The notes beneath the pieces are model-generated. The model ran no database searches, was not told where the DNA came from, and saw nothing but the letters and a program-made list of their open reading frames with translations. The translations under genes and the position numbers were made by a program. A DNA stretch of 64,000 nucleotides, from assembly GCF_000768065.1 (NCBI RefSeq), contig NZ_JRKM01000001.1, forward strand, positions 1,488,001-1,552,000, read 5' to 3'. Shown piece after piece: positions 53,480-64,000 of this stretch; the stretch's first letter is position 1; each line of letters begins with the position of its first letter. This DNA is from Aquabacterium sp. NJ1 (GTDB lineage Bacteria > Pseudomonadota > Gammaproteobacteria > Burkholderiales > Burkholderiaceae_C).

Positions 53480-54946
53480 ATGTCTTTTGACCTCGTATTT
53501 TTCGGCGGCACCGGCGACCTGACGTGGCGCAAGCTCATGCCTTCGCTGTTCCAGGCCTGGCGACACGGCAAATTGCCCGCCGAAGGCCGCATCCTGGCCG
53601 TGGCCCGCGATGACCGCGACGACGACAGCTACCGCAACTGGCTGCACGAGCGCCTGCAGGCTGCCGACAGCGCCAAACGCCCCACGGAAGACGAGTACCG
53701 GCAATTCGCCGCGCTGATCCATTACCTGCGCATGGACCTGTCGCAGCCGGCCGATTACCAGCGCCTCAAAGCCTGGCTGGAAACCCGCCGCACGGACAAC
53801 ACCGTCATCTACCTGGCCACCAGCCCTCACCTGTTTCCCACCATCTGCGGGCAACTGGGCGCTTGTGGCCTGAACCACGATGGCATCCGCGTGGTGCTGG
53901 AAAAGCCGCTGGGCCACGATCTGGCCAGCGCCCAGCAGATCAACCAGGCGGTGCGCGCCGTGTTCACCGAACGCCAGGCCCTGCGCATCGACCACTACCT
54001 GGGCAAGCCCTCGGTGCAGAACCTCATGGCCCTGCGCTTTGGCAATGTGCTGTTCGAACCCCTGTGGCGCCGCGAGAGCATCGCCAACATCCAGATCACC
54101 CTGGCTGAGAGCCTCGGCGTGGGCACGCGCGGTGACTTCTACGACCGCACCGGCGCGCTGCGCGACATGATCCAGAACCACGCGCTGCAGCTGCTGACCA
54201 TGATCGCCATGGAGCCCCCCTCCAGTGCCGATGCCGACGCCATCCGCGACGAAAAGCTCAAGGTGCTGCGCTCGCTCAAGCCCTTTGACGGCGCCTCGGT
54301 GGCGCGTGACGTGGTGCGCGGCCAGTACCGCGGCGGCACGGTCAATGGCCAACTGGCCAAAGGTTATCTGGACGAGGACAAGGTGCCCGCCGACAGCCGC
54401 ACCGAAACCTTCGTGGCCCTGCGCTGCGAGGTACAGAACTGGCGCTGGGCCGGTGTGCCCTTCTACCTGCGCACGGGCAAGCGCATGGCCGACCGGCATG
54501 CCGACATCGTCGTGAACTTCCGCCCTACCCCGCACCCGATCTTTCCGGGCGCGCACAACGCCAACAAGCTGGTGATCAAGCTGCAACCGGACGACGGGCT
54601 GGAGTTGCACCTGCTGGCGGCCAAGGGCTCGGTGTCGTCCGCCGGTGCGGGTGCCATGCCGGAGATCTTGTCACCCGTGTCACTGGACCTGGATTTTGAC
54701 AAGGCCTTCCCGACCGACCGCGTGGGCGCTTACGAGCGCATGTTGCTGGACGCGCTCGCCGGCCGGCTCAACCTGTTCGTGCGCTCGGACGAACAGGAGC
54801 AAGCCTGGCGATGGGTGGAACCGATTCTGGACAACTGGGCCCACGACAGCAGCACCGTGCGCGGCTACACGGCCGGCACCTGGGGGCCACCGGCCGCCAG
54901 CGCCCTGGTGGCGCGTGATGGTTTTGCCTGGCCGGAAGAAGCCTGA
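53480..54946 (+). CDS. zwf: Glucose-6-phosphate 1-dehydrogenase
   Basis: A 488-residue G6PDH. The N-terminal nucleotide motif [15 protein letters not shown] and active-site [13 protein letters not shown], with its catalytic His and Lys, are intact, as is EKPLGHDL. It oxidises glucose-6-phosphate to 6-phosphogluconolactone with NADP+, feeding the pentose phosphate or Entner-Doudoroff route. Position beside tal and pgi groups the hexose-phosphate node. No pgl or edd/eda lies next to it in the window. Confidence 0.96.
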   Translation: MSFDLVFFGGTGDLTWRKLMPSLFQAWRHGKLPAEGRILAVARDDRDDDSYRNWLHERLQAADSAKRPTEDEYRQFAALIHYLRMDLSQPADYQRLKAWLETRRTDNTVIYLATSPHLFPTICGQLGACGLNHDGIRVVLEKPLGHDLASAQQINQAVRAVFTERQALRIDHYLGKPSVQNLMALRFGNVLFEPLWRRESIANIQITLAESLGVGTRGDFYDRTGALRDMIQNHALQLLTMIAMEPPSSADADAIRDEKLKVLRSLKPFDGASVARDVVRGQYRGGTVNGQLAKGYLDEDKVPADSRTETFVALRCEVQNWRWAGVPFYLRTGKRMADRHADIVVNFRPTPHPIFPGAHNANKLVIKLQPDDGLELHLLAAKGSVSSAGAGAMPEILSPVSLDLDFDKAFPTDRVGAYERMLLDALAGRLNLFVRSDEQEQAWRWVEPILDNWAHDSSTVRGYTAGTWGPPAASALVARDGFAWPEEA

Positions 54947-54976
54947 TCAGGCCTGACGAGCTTGGCGTCGGCCCGA

Positions 54977-55264
54977 TCAGGCCGATTGCAGCAAGCCGTC
55001 CACGCCATACAGGCGGGCCAGTTCCGTCAAGCGTTGCGGCAGGGACTGCACCGCAAACGCACGCCCCTTGGCACGTGCCATGCGCTGGCATTCCAGCAGC
55101 ACGGCCAGCGCACTGGAGTCAAAGCGCTGCAAGGCGGAGCCGTCCACCGTCAGCATGGCCGCATCCACATTGCCGGCGGCCGCGGCCTTGTCCAGCGTCT
55201 GCTTGAACAGGCTCAGCACATGCGGCACCTCAGCGTGCGTGATGACGGCAGGCAGCAGCAACAT
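54977..55264 (-). CDS. mlaB: MlaB, STAS-domain subunit of the Mla lipid transporter
   Basis: A 95-residue STAS-domain protein: VDAAMLTVDGSALQRFDSSA with the FDSSAL loop, then LAVLLECQRMARAKGRAFAV. In the Mla complex it binds MlaF and stabilises the ABC transporter. It is the last gene of the operon, 5 bases after mlaC. Convergent with zwf. Confidence 0.88.
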   Translation of the reverse strand: MLLLPAVITHAEVPHVLSLFKQTLDKAAAAGNVDAAMLTVDGSALQRFDSSALAVLLECQRMARAKGRAFAVQSLPQRLTELARLYGVDGLLQSA

Positions 55265-55269
55265 GGCGA

Positions 55270-55965
55270 TCAGCCCGCCACTTTCTTGGCGGCCAGCTGC
55301 TTGTTGCGCTCGACCAGCTTGGCGATCAGGCCATCGATGCCCGTGGCGTTGACTTCCTGGGCAAAGCTGCTCTGGTAGGTTTGCACCAGCCAGGCGCCCA
55401 GCACGTTCACGTCGTAGATCTTCCAGCTGTCACCGGCCTTCTCCAGGCGGTAATCGAGCTGGATCGGGTCACCCTTGCCACGCACCACGGTGCGCACCAC
55501 GACATCGGTGTCTTCCGAGCGATTGCGCATGGGCTTGTACTCGACCGTCTGATCCTTGATCTGAGCGACGGCACCCGCATAGGTGTAGACCAGCAGGGTC
55601 TTGAACTCTTCCTGCAGGCGCTTTTGCTGCTCAGGCGTGGCCTGGCGCCAGCCACGGCCCACGGCCGAGGCGGTCATGCGCTGGAAGTTCACATTGGGCA
55701 TGATCTTGGTGTCCACCACCTGGATCACCTTGCGGATGTCACCCGACTGGATGGCCTTGTCGGCCTTGACCGTGGCGAACACCTCGGCCGTGATGGTCTT
55801 GACGAAGGCATCAGGCGTTTGGGCGGCAGCGGCCGCGGCAGCAGGCGCTGCAGGTGCAGCCGTTTCGGCGGCGGCCGTCGCACTGGACAGGGCGGCCAGC
55901 GACAGCGCGGCAGAAGCCAGCAAACGGCTGGTGCAAGACAGCTTGTACAAATTGGCGGATTGCAT
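55270..55965 (-). CDS. mlaC: MlaC, periplasmic phospholipid-binding protein
   Basis: A 231-residue exported Tgt2/MlaC protein from the ATG at 55965, with AAAGGATC 6 bases upstream. A signal peptide and a poly-Ala/Pro stretch (AAAETAAPAAPAAAA) precede the lipid-binding domain: GRGWRQATPEQQKRLQEEFK, then LLVYTYAGAVAQIKDQTVEY. It ferries phospholipid between MlaA at the outer membrane and the MlaFEDB complex. Confidence 0.93.
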   Translation of the reverse strand: MQSANLYKLSCTSRLLASAALSLAALSSATAAAETAAPAAPAAAAAAAQTPDAFVKTITAEVFATVKADKAIQSGDIRKVIQVVDTKIMPNVNFQRMTASAVGRGWRQATPEQQKRLQEEFKTLLVYTYAGAVAQIKDQTVEYKPMRNRSEDTDVVVRTVVRGKGDPIQLDYRLEKAGDSWKIYDVNVLGAWLVQTYQSSFAQEVNATGIDGLIAKLVERNKQLAAKKVAG

Positions 55966-56055
55966 TGAGATCCTTTCGGAGATCATCCTGATCCTCTAAC
56001 GCGGCAGGCCGCCATCAGGTGGACCAGGATGAATGTAGCGTTGTGTGAACCCCGC

Positions 56056-56940
56056 TCAGGGAAACATGGCCCAGGGGTTCTCTTTTCCCGCATCGGCCAC
56101 CGACATCGGGGCCTCAAGGGCACTGATGGGGGCCGAAGCACTGTCGGATGAGGCCCCAGATGCGGCACCGGAGGCCGGCACCGCAGGTGGCTCTGGCAGA
56201 TCCTGACGCGGGGGCTCGGGGGGCTCCTCATCTTCAGGCGGGTCCCCGTTGTAAATCAGATTCTGCCTGCGCTGCAAATAGGCATCACGGATGAAGGCGT
56301 ATTTGTCCAGCGCCACATCGTCGATCAGGTTACCCGCATCCAGCAAACTGGCCCGTGTGTGCACCACCTGGGTCACGCGCAACACATTGGCTTCCCGCGG
56401 ATAGGTGGCCAGGGTGGAGGCAGAGAAATACATGTCGCCCGGGATGCCCACCGAGTCTCTCAGGGTGGAGGGGCCCAGAAGCGGCCACACGATATAGGCA
56501 CCCGGCTTGACGCCCCACACCCCCAGCGTCTGACCGAAGTCTTCATTGGGCTTGTCGAGTTGCATGGGGGTGGCGATGTCGATCAACCCACCCAGGCCGA
56601 AAGTGGAGTTCACCGTGACGCGGATCACGCCGAGCGTGCCGTCCTTGAAGCGCCCCTGCAGGAACAGGTTGGCGGTCGACCAGACGTCCTTGATGTTGCT
56701 CAGGAAGTTGGCAAACGCCGTGCGCACCGGCTCGGGCGTGGCCGCCTTGTAGCCTTCCGCCATGGGCTTGAGTACGCTCGAATCCAGCGTCTCGTTGAAG
56801 GCAAACACCTTGCGGTTCCAGGACTCCAGCGGGTCGGGGTTCTGCCGCGTGGCACAACCTTGCAGAGCCCCCAGCAGCACGGCGCCAGCCAGCACGGCGG
56901 CCAGGCGGCCTGCCGAGCGGCGTGACGAGCGACGCATCAT
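56056..56940 (-). CDS. mlaA: MlaA (VacJ) outer-membrane lipoprotein
   Basis: A 294-residue lipoprotein. The signal peptide ends in lipobox LQGC (Cys near residue 29). The MlaA domain follows: DPLESWNRKVFAFNETLDSS, TFGLGGLIDIATPM, GKPN-like KPNEDFGQTLGVWGV, and GPYIVWPLLGPS-like GAYIVWPLLGPS. It removes mislocalised phospholipid from the outer leaflet. The C-terminal 60 residues are Pro/Ala/Ser-rich and probably disordered. The ATG overlaps the mlaD stop by 4 bases. Confidence 0.93.
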   Translation of the reverse strand: MMRRSSRRSAGRLAAVLAGAVLLGALQGCATRQNPDPLESWNRKVFAFNETLDSSVLKPMAEGYKAATPEPVRTAFANFLSNIKDVWSTANLFLQGRFKDGTLGVIRVTVNSTFGLGGLIDIATPMQLDKPNEDFGQTLGVWGVKPGAYIVWPLLGPSTLRDSVGIPGDMYFSASTLATYPREANVLRVTQVVHTRASLLDAGNLIDDVALDKYAFIRDAYLQRRQNLIYNGDPPEDEEPPEPPRQDLPEPPAVPASGAASGASSDSASAPISALEAPMSVADAGKENPWAMFP

Positions 56941-57419
56941 TTCTGCCCCTCCTTGCCGCCGCTCCCTTCAGCGGCCTTGCTGTAGAGGAACTGGCTGATC
57001 AGATTTTCGAGGACGATGGCCGACTGGGTGCTCTTGATCGTGTCGCCAGCGACCAGATTGGTCTCACCGTAGCCAGGCTCCAGACCGATGTATTGCTCGC
57101 CCAGCAAACCAGCGGTCAGGATCTTCGCTGAAGTGTCTTTCGGAAAAGTCACGCCCTTGTTGAGCGCCAACTCGACCTGGGCCTGGTAGGTCTTGGTGTC
57201 GAACGTGATGGACTGCACGCGGCCCACGACCACGCCGGCGCTCTTGACCGCAGCCTGGCGCTTGAGGCCACCGATGTTGTCAAAGCGGGCCACCACGGTG
57301 TAGCCACTGTCAAACGACAAGGTCAGCAGGTTGCCGGCCTTGAGGGCGAGAAACAGGATGGCAGCCGCGCCAATCAGCACGAACAGGCCCACCCACACAT
57401 CATGTTTTGATTTTTGCAT
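56937..57419 (-). CDS. mlaD: MlaD, MCE-domain substrate-binding subunit
   Basis: A 160-residue protein with an N-terminal transmembrane helix (VWVGLFVLIGAAAILFLAL) and one MCE domain: GYTVVARFDNIGGLKRQAAV, then SAGVVVGRVQSI and LLGEQYIGLEPG. MlaD forms a hexameric ring on the permease and carries lipid across the periplasmic face. It lies 27 bases after mlaE. Confidence 0.93.
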   Translation of the reverse strand: MQKSKHDVWVGLFVLIGAAAILFLALKAGNLLTLSFDSGYTVVARFDNIGGLKRQAAVKSAGVVVGRVQSITFDTKTYQAQVELALNKGVTFPKDTSAKILTAGLLGEQYIGLEPGYGETNLVAGDTIKSTQSAIVLENLISQFLYSKAAEGSGGKEGQK

Positions 57420-57446
57420 CTTGTTTTTCCTTGCAACCCTGCTCGA

Positions 57447-58232
57447 TCAGATCGAGAACATCATGGCTGTCAGCACAAAGTCCAGCGCCAGCACGGCCAG
57501 CGAGGCCATCACCACGGTACGTGTGGTGGCCAGCGACACCCCTTCGGGCGTGGGCTGGCATTCATAGCCTTGCAGCAGCGCGACAAAAGTCACGGTCAGG
57601 CCAAACACCACGCTCTTGATCATGCCGTTGCCCACATCGGCCCAGACTTCCACGCCGTTTTGCATCTGCGACCAGAAGGCGCCTTGGTCGACGCCGATCA
57701 TGACCACACCCACGAGCCAGCCACCCAGGATACCGACTGCCGAGAAAACCGCGCCGAGCAGGGGCATCGCGATCACGCCCCCCCAGAAACGAGGGGCCAG
57801 CACACGCTGGATCGGGTCAACGGCCATCATCTCCATGGCGGTGAGTTGCTCGCCGGCTTTCATCAGGCCGATACCGGCCGTCAGGGCGGTGCCTGCACGC
57901 CCGGCAAACAGCAAGGCCGAGACGACGGGCCCGAGTTCACGAACCAGCGACAGCGCCACCATCAGGCCCAGGGCTTCGCTGGAGCCGTAACGCTGCAGGA
58001 TGTAGTAGCCCTGCAAGCCCAGCACAAAGCCCACGAACAGGCCGGACACCACGATGATGGCCAGCGAGTAATTGCCCAGGAAAAAGATTTGTTCGGACAG
58101 CAGGCGCGGGCGACGCAAGGTGGCACCCAGCGTGGACAGCAGGCGCAGGAACAGGCGCGCGCTGTAGCCCATGTCGACCAGCTTCATGCGGGTGGCCTGC
58201 CCCACCACAACGGGATTGAGCCACTTGATCAT
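57447..58232 (-). CDS. mlaE: MlaE, permease subunit
   Basis: A 261-residue permease of the MlaE/YrbE family. Visible are [40 protein letters not shown] and [20 protein letters not shown], with four or five membrane helices. It forms the dimeric channel of the Mla ABC transporter in the inner membrane. The ATG overlaps the mlaF stop by 4 bases. Confidence 0.94.
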   Translation of the reverse strand: MIKWLNPVVVGQATRMKLVDMGYSARLFLRLLSTLGATLRRPRLLSEQIFFLGNYSLAIIVVSGLFVGFVLGLQGYYILQRYGSSEALGLMVALSLVRELGPVVSALLFAGRAGTALTAGIGLMKAGEQLTAMEMMAVDPIQRVLAPRFWGGVIAMPLLGAVFSAVGILGGWLVGVVMIGVDQGAFWSQMQNGVEVWADVGNGMIKSVVFGLTVTFVALLQGYECQPTPEGVSLATTRTVVMASLAVLALDFVLTAMMFSI

Positions 58233-59056
58233 CCGCGCACCCCGAAATCATGACCCGCATCAACGGCGGGGTAGTGGAAACGCACCGGGCCATCAGGCGT
58301 GGCGTGCACGAACTGCTTGACCAGCGGGTCTTCGCTGACGCGCATTTCGGCCGGCGTGCCTTGCGCCACGATGCGGCCATTGGCCAGCAGCACCACGTGG
58401 TCGGCGATCAGGAAGGTTTCTTCGACATCGTGCGACACCACGATGCTGGTCAGCCCCATGGTGTCGTTCAGCTCGCGAATCAGGCGTGCGGCGATGCCCA
58501 TGGAGATCGGGTCCAGGCCCGCGAAGGGCTCGTCGTACAGCATCAGCTCGGGGTCCAGCGCCATGGCACGGGCCAGCGCCACACGGCGCGACATGCCACC
58601 CGACACCTCGCTGGGCATCAGGTCACGTGCACCACGCAGGCCCACGGCGTTGAGCTTCATCAGCACCAGATCACGCAGGATGGACTCGGGTAACTGTGTG
58701 TGTTCGCGCAGCGGGAAGGCCACGTTCTCGAACACGGACAAGTCGGTGAACAGGGCGCCGAACTGGAACAGCATGCCCATGCGGCGACGCACGGCTTGCA
58801 GGCCCGCGGCATCCAGCGTGGCGATGTCCTGGCCGTTGACCAGCACCTGCCCTGAAGAGGGCTTGACCTGCCGACCGATCAGGCGCAGCACGGTGGTCTT
58901 GCCACCACCCGATGTGCCCATCAGCGCAACGACGCGGCCACGCGGCACCACCAGACTGATGTTCTCCAGGATCACCCGGTCGCCGTAGCCGAAAGTCACG
59001 GAGCGCAACTCGACGGCGGTTTCTGGCAAGGGCGTGGACACGTCCGAATCTGGCAT
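58229..59056 (-). CDS. mlaF: MlaF, ABC ATPase
   Basis: A 275-residue ATPase: Walker [10 protein letters not shown], signature [13 protein letters not shown], Walker [13 protein letters not shown], and switch His in IVVSHDVEE. It powers lipid movement by MlaE. First gene of mlaF-E-D-A-C-B, where mlaA is inside the operon, as in other betaproteobacteria. A terminator of the upstream gltBD operon lies just before it. Confidence 0.94.
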   Translation of the reverse strand: MPDSDVSTPLPETAVELRSVTFGYGDRVILENISLVVPRGRVVALMGTSGGGKTTVLRLIGRQVKPSSGQVLVNGQDIATLDAAGLQAVRRRMGMLFQFGALFTDLSVFENVAFPLREHTQLPESILRDLVLMKLNAVGLRGARDLMPSEVSGGMSRRVALARAMALDPELMLYDEPFAGLDPISMGIAARLIRELNDTMGLTSIVVSHDVEETFLIADHVVLLANGRIVAQGTPAEMRVSEDPLVKQFVHATPDGPVRFHYPAVDAGHDFGVRG

Positions 59057-59080
59057 CTGAAAGGCAGTGGTGTGGATGGA

Positions 59081-59111
59081 AAAAGAAAAAGGGCCGGCAT
59101 AGTACCGGCCC
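59081..59111 (-). terminator. Rho-independent terminator after gltD
   Basis: On the minus strand the stem GGGCCGG (59111-59105) pairs with CCGGCCC (59097-59091) and is followed by TTTTTCTTTT (59090-59081). It separates gltBD transcription from the mla operon. Confidence 0.85.
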
Positions 59112-59193
59112 CTCCGATGATAGGGTATCCACGCTCCGCCTGCTGGCCACCCCGATGGGTGGGCACAACAGGCAAAAGGCCAATAAGCCGTGC

Positions 59194-60657
59194 TTATCGG
59201 GGCAAGGTGGTCGAGCCCATCAGGAAGGCATCCACCTCACGGGCAGCCTGGCGGCCTTCGCGGATGGCCCAGACCACCAGCGACTGGCCGCGGCGCACGT
59301 CGCCAGCAGCGAAGACCTTGGCCACGTTGGTGCGGTAGCCGCCGATGTCGGTGGAAGCCTTGGCGTTGCCGCGGGCATCCTTCTCGACACCGAAGCCGGT
59401 CAGCATGGTTTCCACCGGGTTGGTGAAACCCATGGCCAGCAGCACCAGATCGGCCTTGAGCGTCTGCTCGGAGCCAGGCACTTCGACGAACTTGCCGTCC
59501 TTGAACTCGACGCGCACGGTCTTGACCGCGGTGACCTTGCCATTTTCGCCGATGAATTCCTTCGTGGCGATGGCGAACTCGCGCTCGCAACCCTCTTCGT
59601 GGCTCGAAGACGTGCGCAGCTTGATCGGCCAGTAAGGCCAGGTCAGCTCCTTGTTCTCCTGCTCGGGCGGCTGAGGCATCAGCTCGAACTGGATCACGCT
59701 CCTGGCGCCATGGCGGTTGGAGGTGCCCACGCAGTCGGAGCCGGTGTCGCCACCGCCGATCACGATCACGTTCTTGCCCGTGGCCATGATCTGGTCCTTG
59801 ACCTTGCCGCCGGCGTTCACGCGGTTCTGCTGGGGCAGGAACTCCATCGCGAAGTGGATGCCAGCCAGGTCACGACCGGGCACAGGCAGGTCACGCGATT
59901 GCTCGGAGCCGCCAGCCAGGATCACCGCATCGAACTCCTTGTTGAGTTGTTCGGGGGTGACGGTGTCCTTGGCCCAGTTGGTGACCTTGGAACCCTTGGG
60001 CATGTCGCCGACGATGGTGTTGGTCTTGAAGACCACGCCTTCGGCTTCCATCTGCTTGACGCGCTTGTCGATGTGCGACTTGTCGAACTTGAAGTCGGGG
60101 ATGCCGAAGCGCAGCAGGCCACCGATGGTGTCGTTCTTCTCGAACACGGTCACAGCGTGGCCGGCGCGCGCCAGTTGCTGGGCCGCGGCCATGCCGGCAG
60201 GGCCGGAGCCCACGACAGCGACCTTCTTGCCGGTCTTGACGGCAGCGGGCTGGGGCTTGATCCAGCCCTCTTGCCAGGCGCGGTCCACGATGGCGTGCTC
60301 GATGGACTTGATGCCCACCGGGTCGTTGTTGATGTTCAGCACGCAAGCGGCTTCACAAGGTGCCGGGCAGACACGGCCGGTGAAGTCGGGGAAGTTGTTG
60401 GTCGAGTGCAGGACCTCGATCGCGTTCTTCCAGTCGTTGCGGTACACCAGATCGTTGAAGTCCGGAATGATGTTGTTGACCGGGCAGCCGTTGTTGCAAA
60501 ACGGTGTGCCGCAGTCCATGCAACGCGCGCCCTGGACCTTCGCCTGTTCGGTGCTCAGACCGATGACGAATTCCTTGTAGTTCTTGACGCGCTTTTCAAC
60601 GGGCTCGTAGCCCTCTTCCAGACGTTCGAATTCCAGAAAGCCAGTGACTTTTCCCAT
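59194..60657 (-). CDS. gltD: Glutamate synthase small subunit
   Basis: A 487-residue GltD. The N-terminal Fe-S motif [17 protein letters not shown], a second cluster around [16 protein letters not shown] motif [17 protein letters not shown], and NADPH motif [15 protein letters not shown] are visible. It passes electrons from NADPH to GltB for conversion of glutamine and 2-oxoglutarate to glutamate. It follows gltB after 24 bases. Confidence 0.96.
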   Translation of the reverse strand: MGKVTGFLEFERLEEGYEPVEKRVKNYKEFVIGLSTEQAKVQGARCMDCGTPFCNNGCPVNNIIPDFNDLVYRNDWKNAIEVLHSTNNFPDFTGRVCPAPCEAACVLNINNDPVGIKSIEHAIVDRAWQEGWIKPQPAAVKTGKKVAVVGSGPAGMAAAQQLARAGHAVTVFEKNDTIGGLLRFGIPDFKFDKSHIDKRVKQMEAEGVVFKTNTIVGDMPKGSKVTNWAKDTVTPEQLNKEFDAVILAGGSEQSRDLPVPGRDLAGIHFAMEFLPQQNRVNAGGKVKDQIMATGKNVIVIGGGDTGSDCVGTSNRHGARSVIQFELMPQPPEQENKELTWPYWPIKLRTSSSHEEGCEREFAIATKEFIGENGKVTAVKTVRVEFKDGKFVEVPGSEQTLKADLVLLAMGFTNPVETMLTGFGVEKDARGNAKASTDIGGYRTNVAKVFAAGDVRRGQSLVVWAIREGRQAAREVDAFLMGSTTLPR

Positions 60658-60681
60658 TTCAATTCACTCCACGTCGTCGGT

Positions 60682-64000
<3,319 letters not shown>

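Noticed and set aside
52330-53490. Plus-strand frame opposite tal
   Set aside because: Antisense shadow; tal is certain.

Overview
The window is high-GC DNA from a betaproteobacterium. Order Burkholderiales is likely (Comamonadaceae or a Rubrivivax/Leptothrix/Aquabacterium-like genus). This rests on the Mla operon order, the gltB-gltD pair, the zwf/tal/pgi block, a CIRCE site in front of rpoH, and the many AraC/LysR regulators. The genus is inference.

Layout. (1) 1-5085: the end of an NRPS gene (A domain-PCP-two thioesterases), a TetR regulator and an FtsX-type permease. (2) 5100-7095: a divergent YeiH-like transporter and YeiE-like LysR pair. (3) 7298-11914: an AraC regulator divergent from a fused Baeyer-Villiger monooxygenase/esterase and a second hydrolase. 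(4) 12299-24311: an accessory island with a frameshifted SRAP gene, a 1193-aa CHAT caspase-like protein, a desaturase-like membrane protein with a small membrane partner, and a compact operon of one DNA-binding-like protein plus two different HExxH metalloproteases. IS-end-like repeats, a truncated flavoprotein gene and a tautomerase/LysR pair follow. (5) 24723-28846: a PepSY/DUF2271/flavoreductase/ApbE redox operon. (6) 29095-30416: a trypsin-like protease and a cold-shock protein.

(7) 31510-47421: a catabolic cluster. On the minus strand, an acyl-CoA ligase, aldehyde dehydrogenase, XylA-like reductase, AlkB/XylM-type hydroxylase, thiolase, Tat-exported small subunit and GMC oxidoreductase could together take a terminal methyl group to alcohol, aldehyde, acid and acyl-CoA. 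Two AraC regulators, a periplasmic binding-like protein, a diguanylate cyclase, a small PstS-like protein and a porin surround it. (8) 48964-64000: conserved core, namely CIRCE-rpoH, a HAD phosphatase, pgi, tal, zwf, the complete mlaFEDACB set, gltD and the 3' part of gltB.

The strongest candidates for something undescribed are the HTH plus twin-metalloprotease operon with its CHAT and desaturase-like neighbours (13.5-21.5 kb), and the BVMO-esterase fusion. A 20-base repeat occurs identically at 22246 and 48847, with a second shared repeat beside each copy. These bound a 26.6-kb segment holding the redox and catabolic clusters, which suggests gain or rearrangement through mobile elements. No tRNA, rRNA, CRISPR array or intact transposase was recognised.
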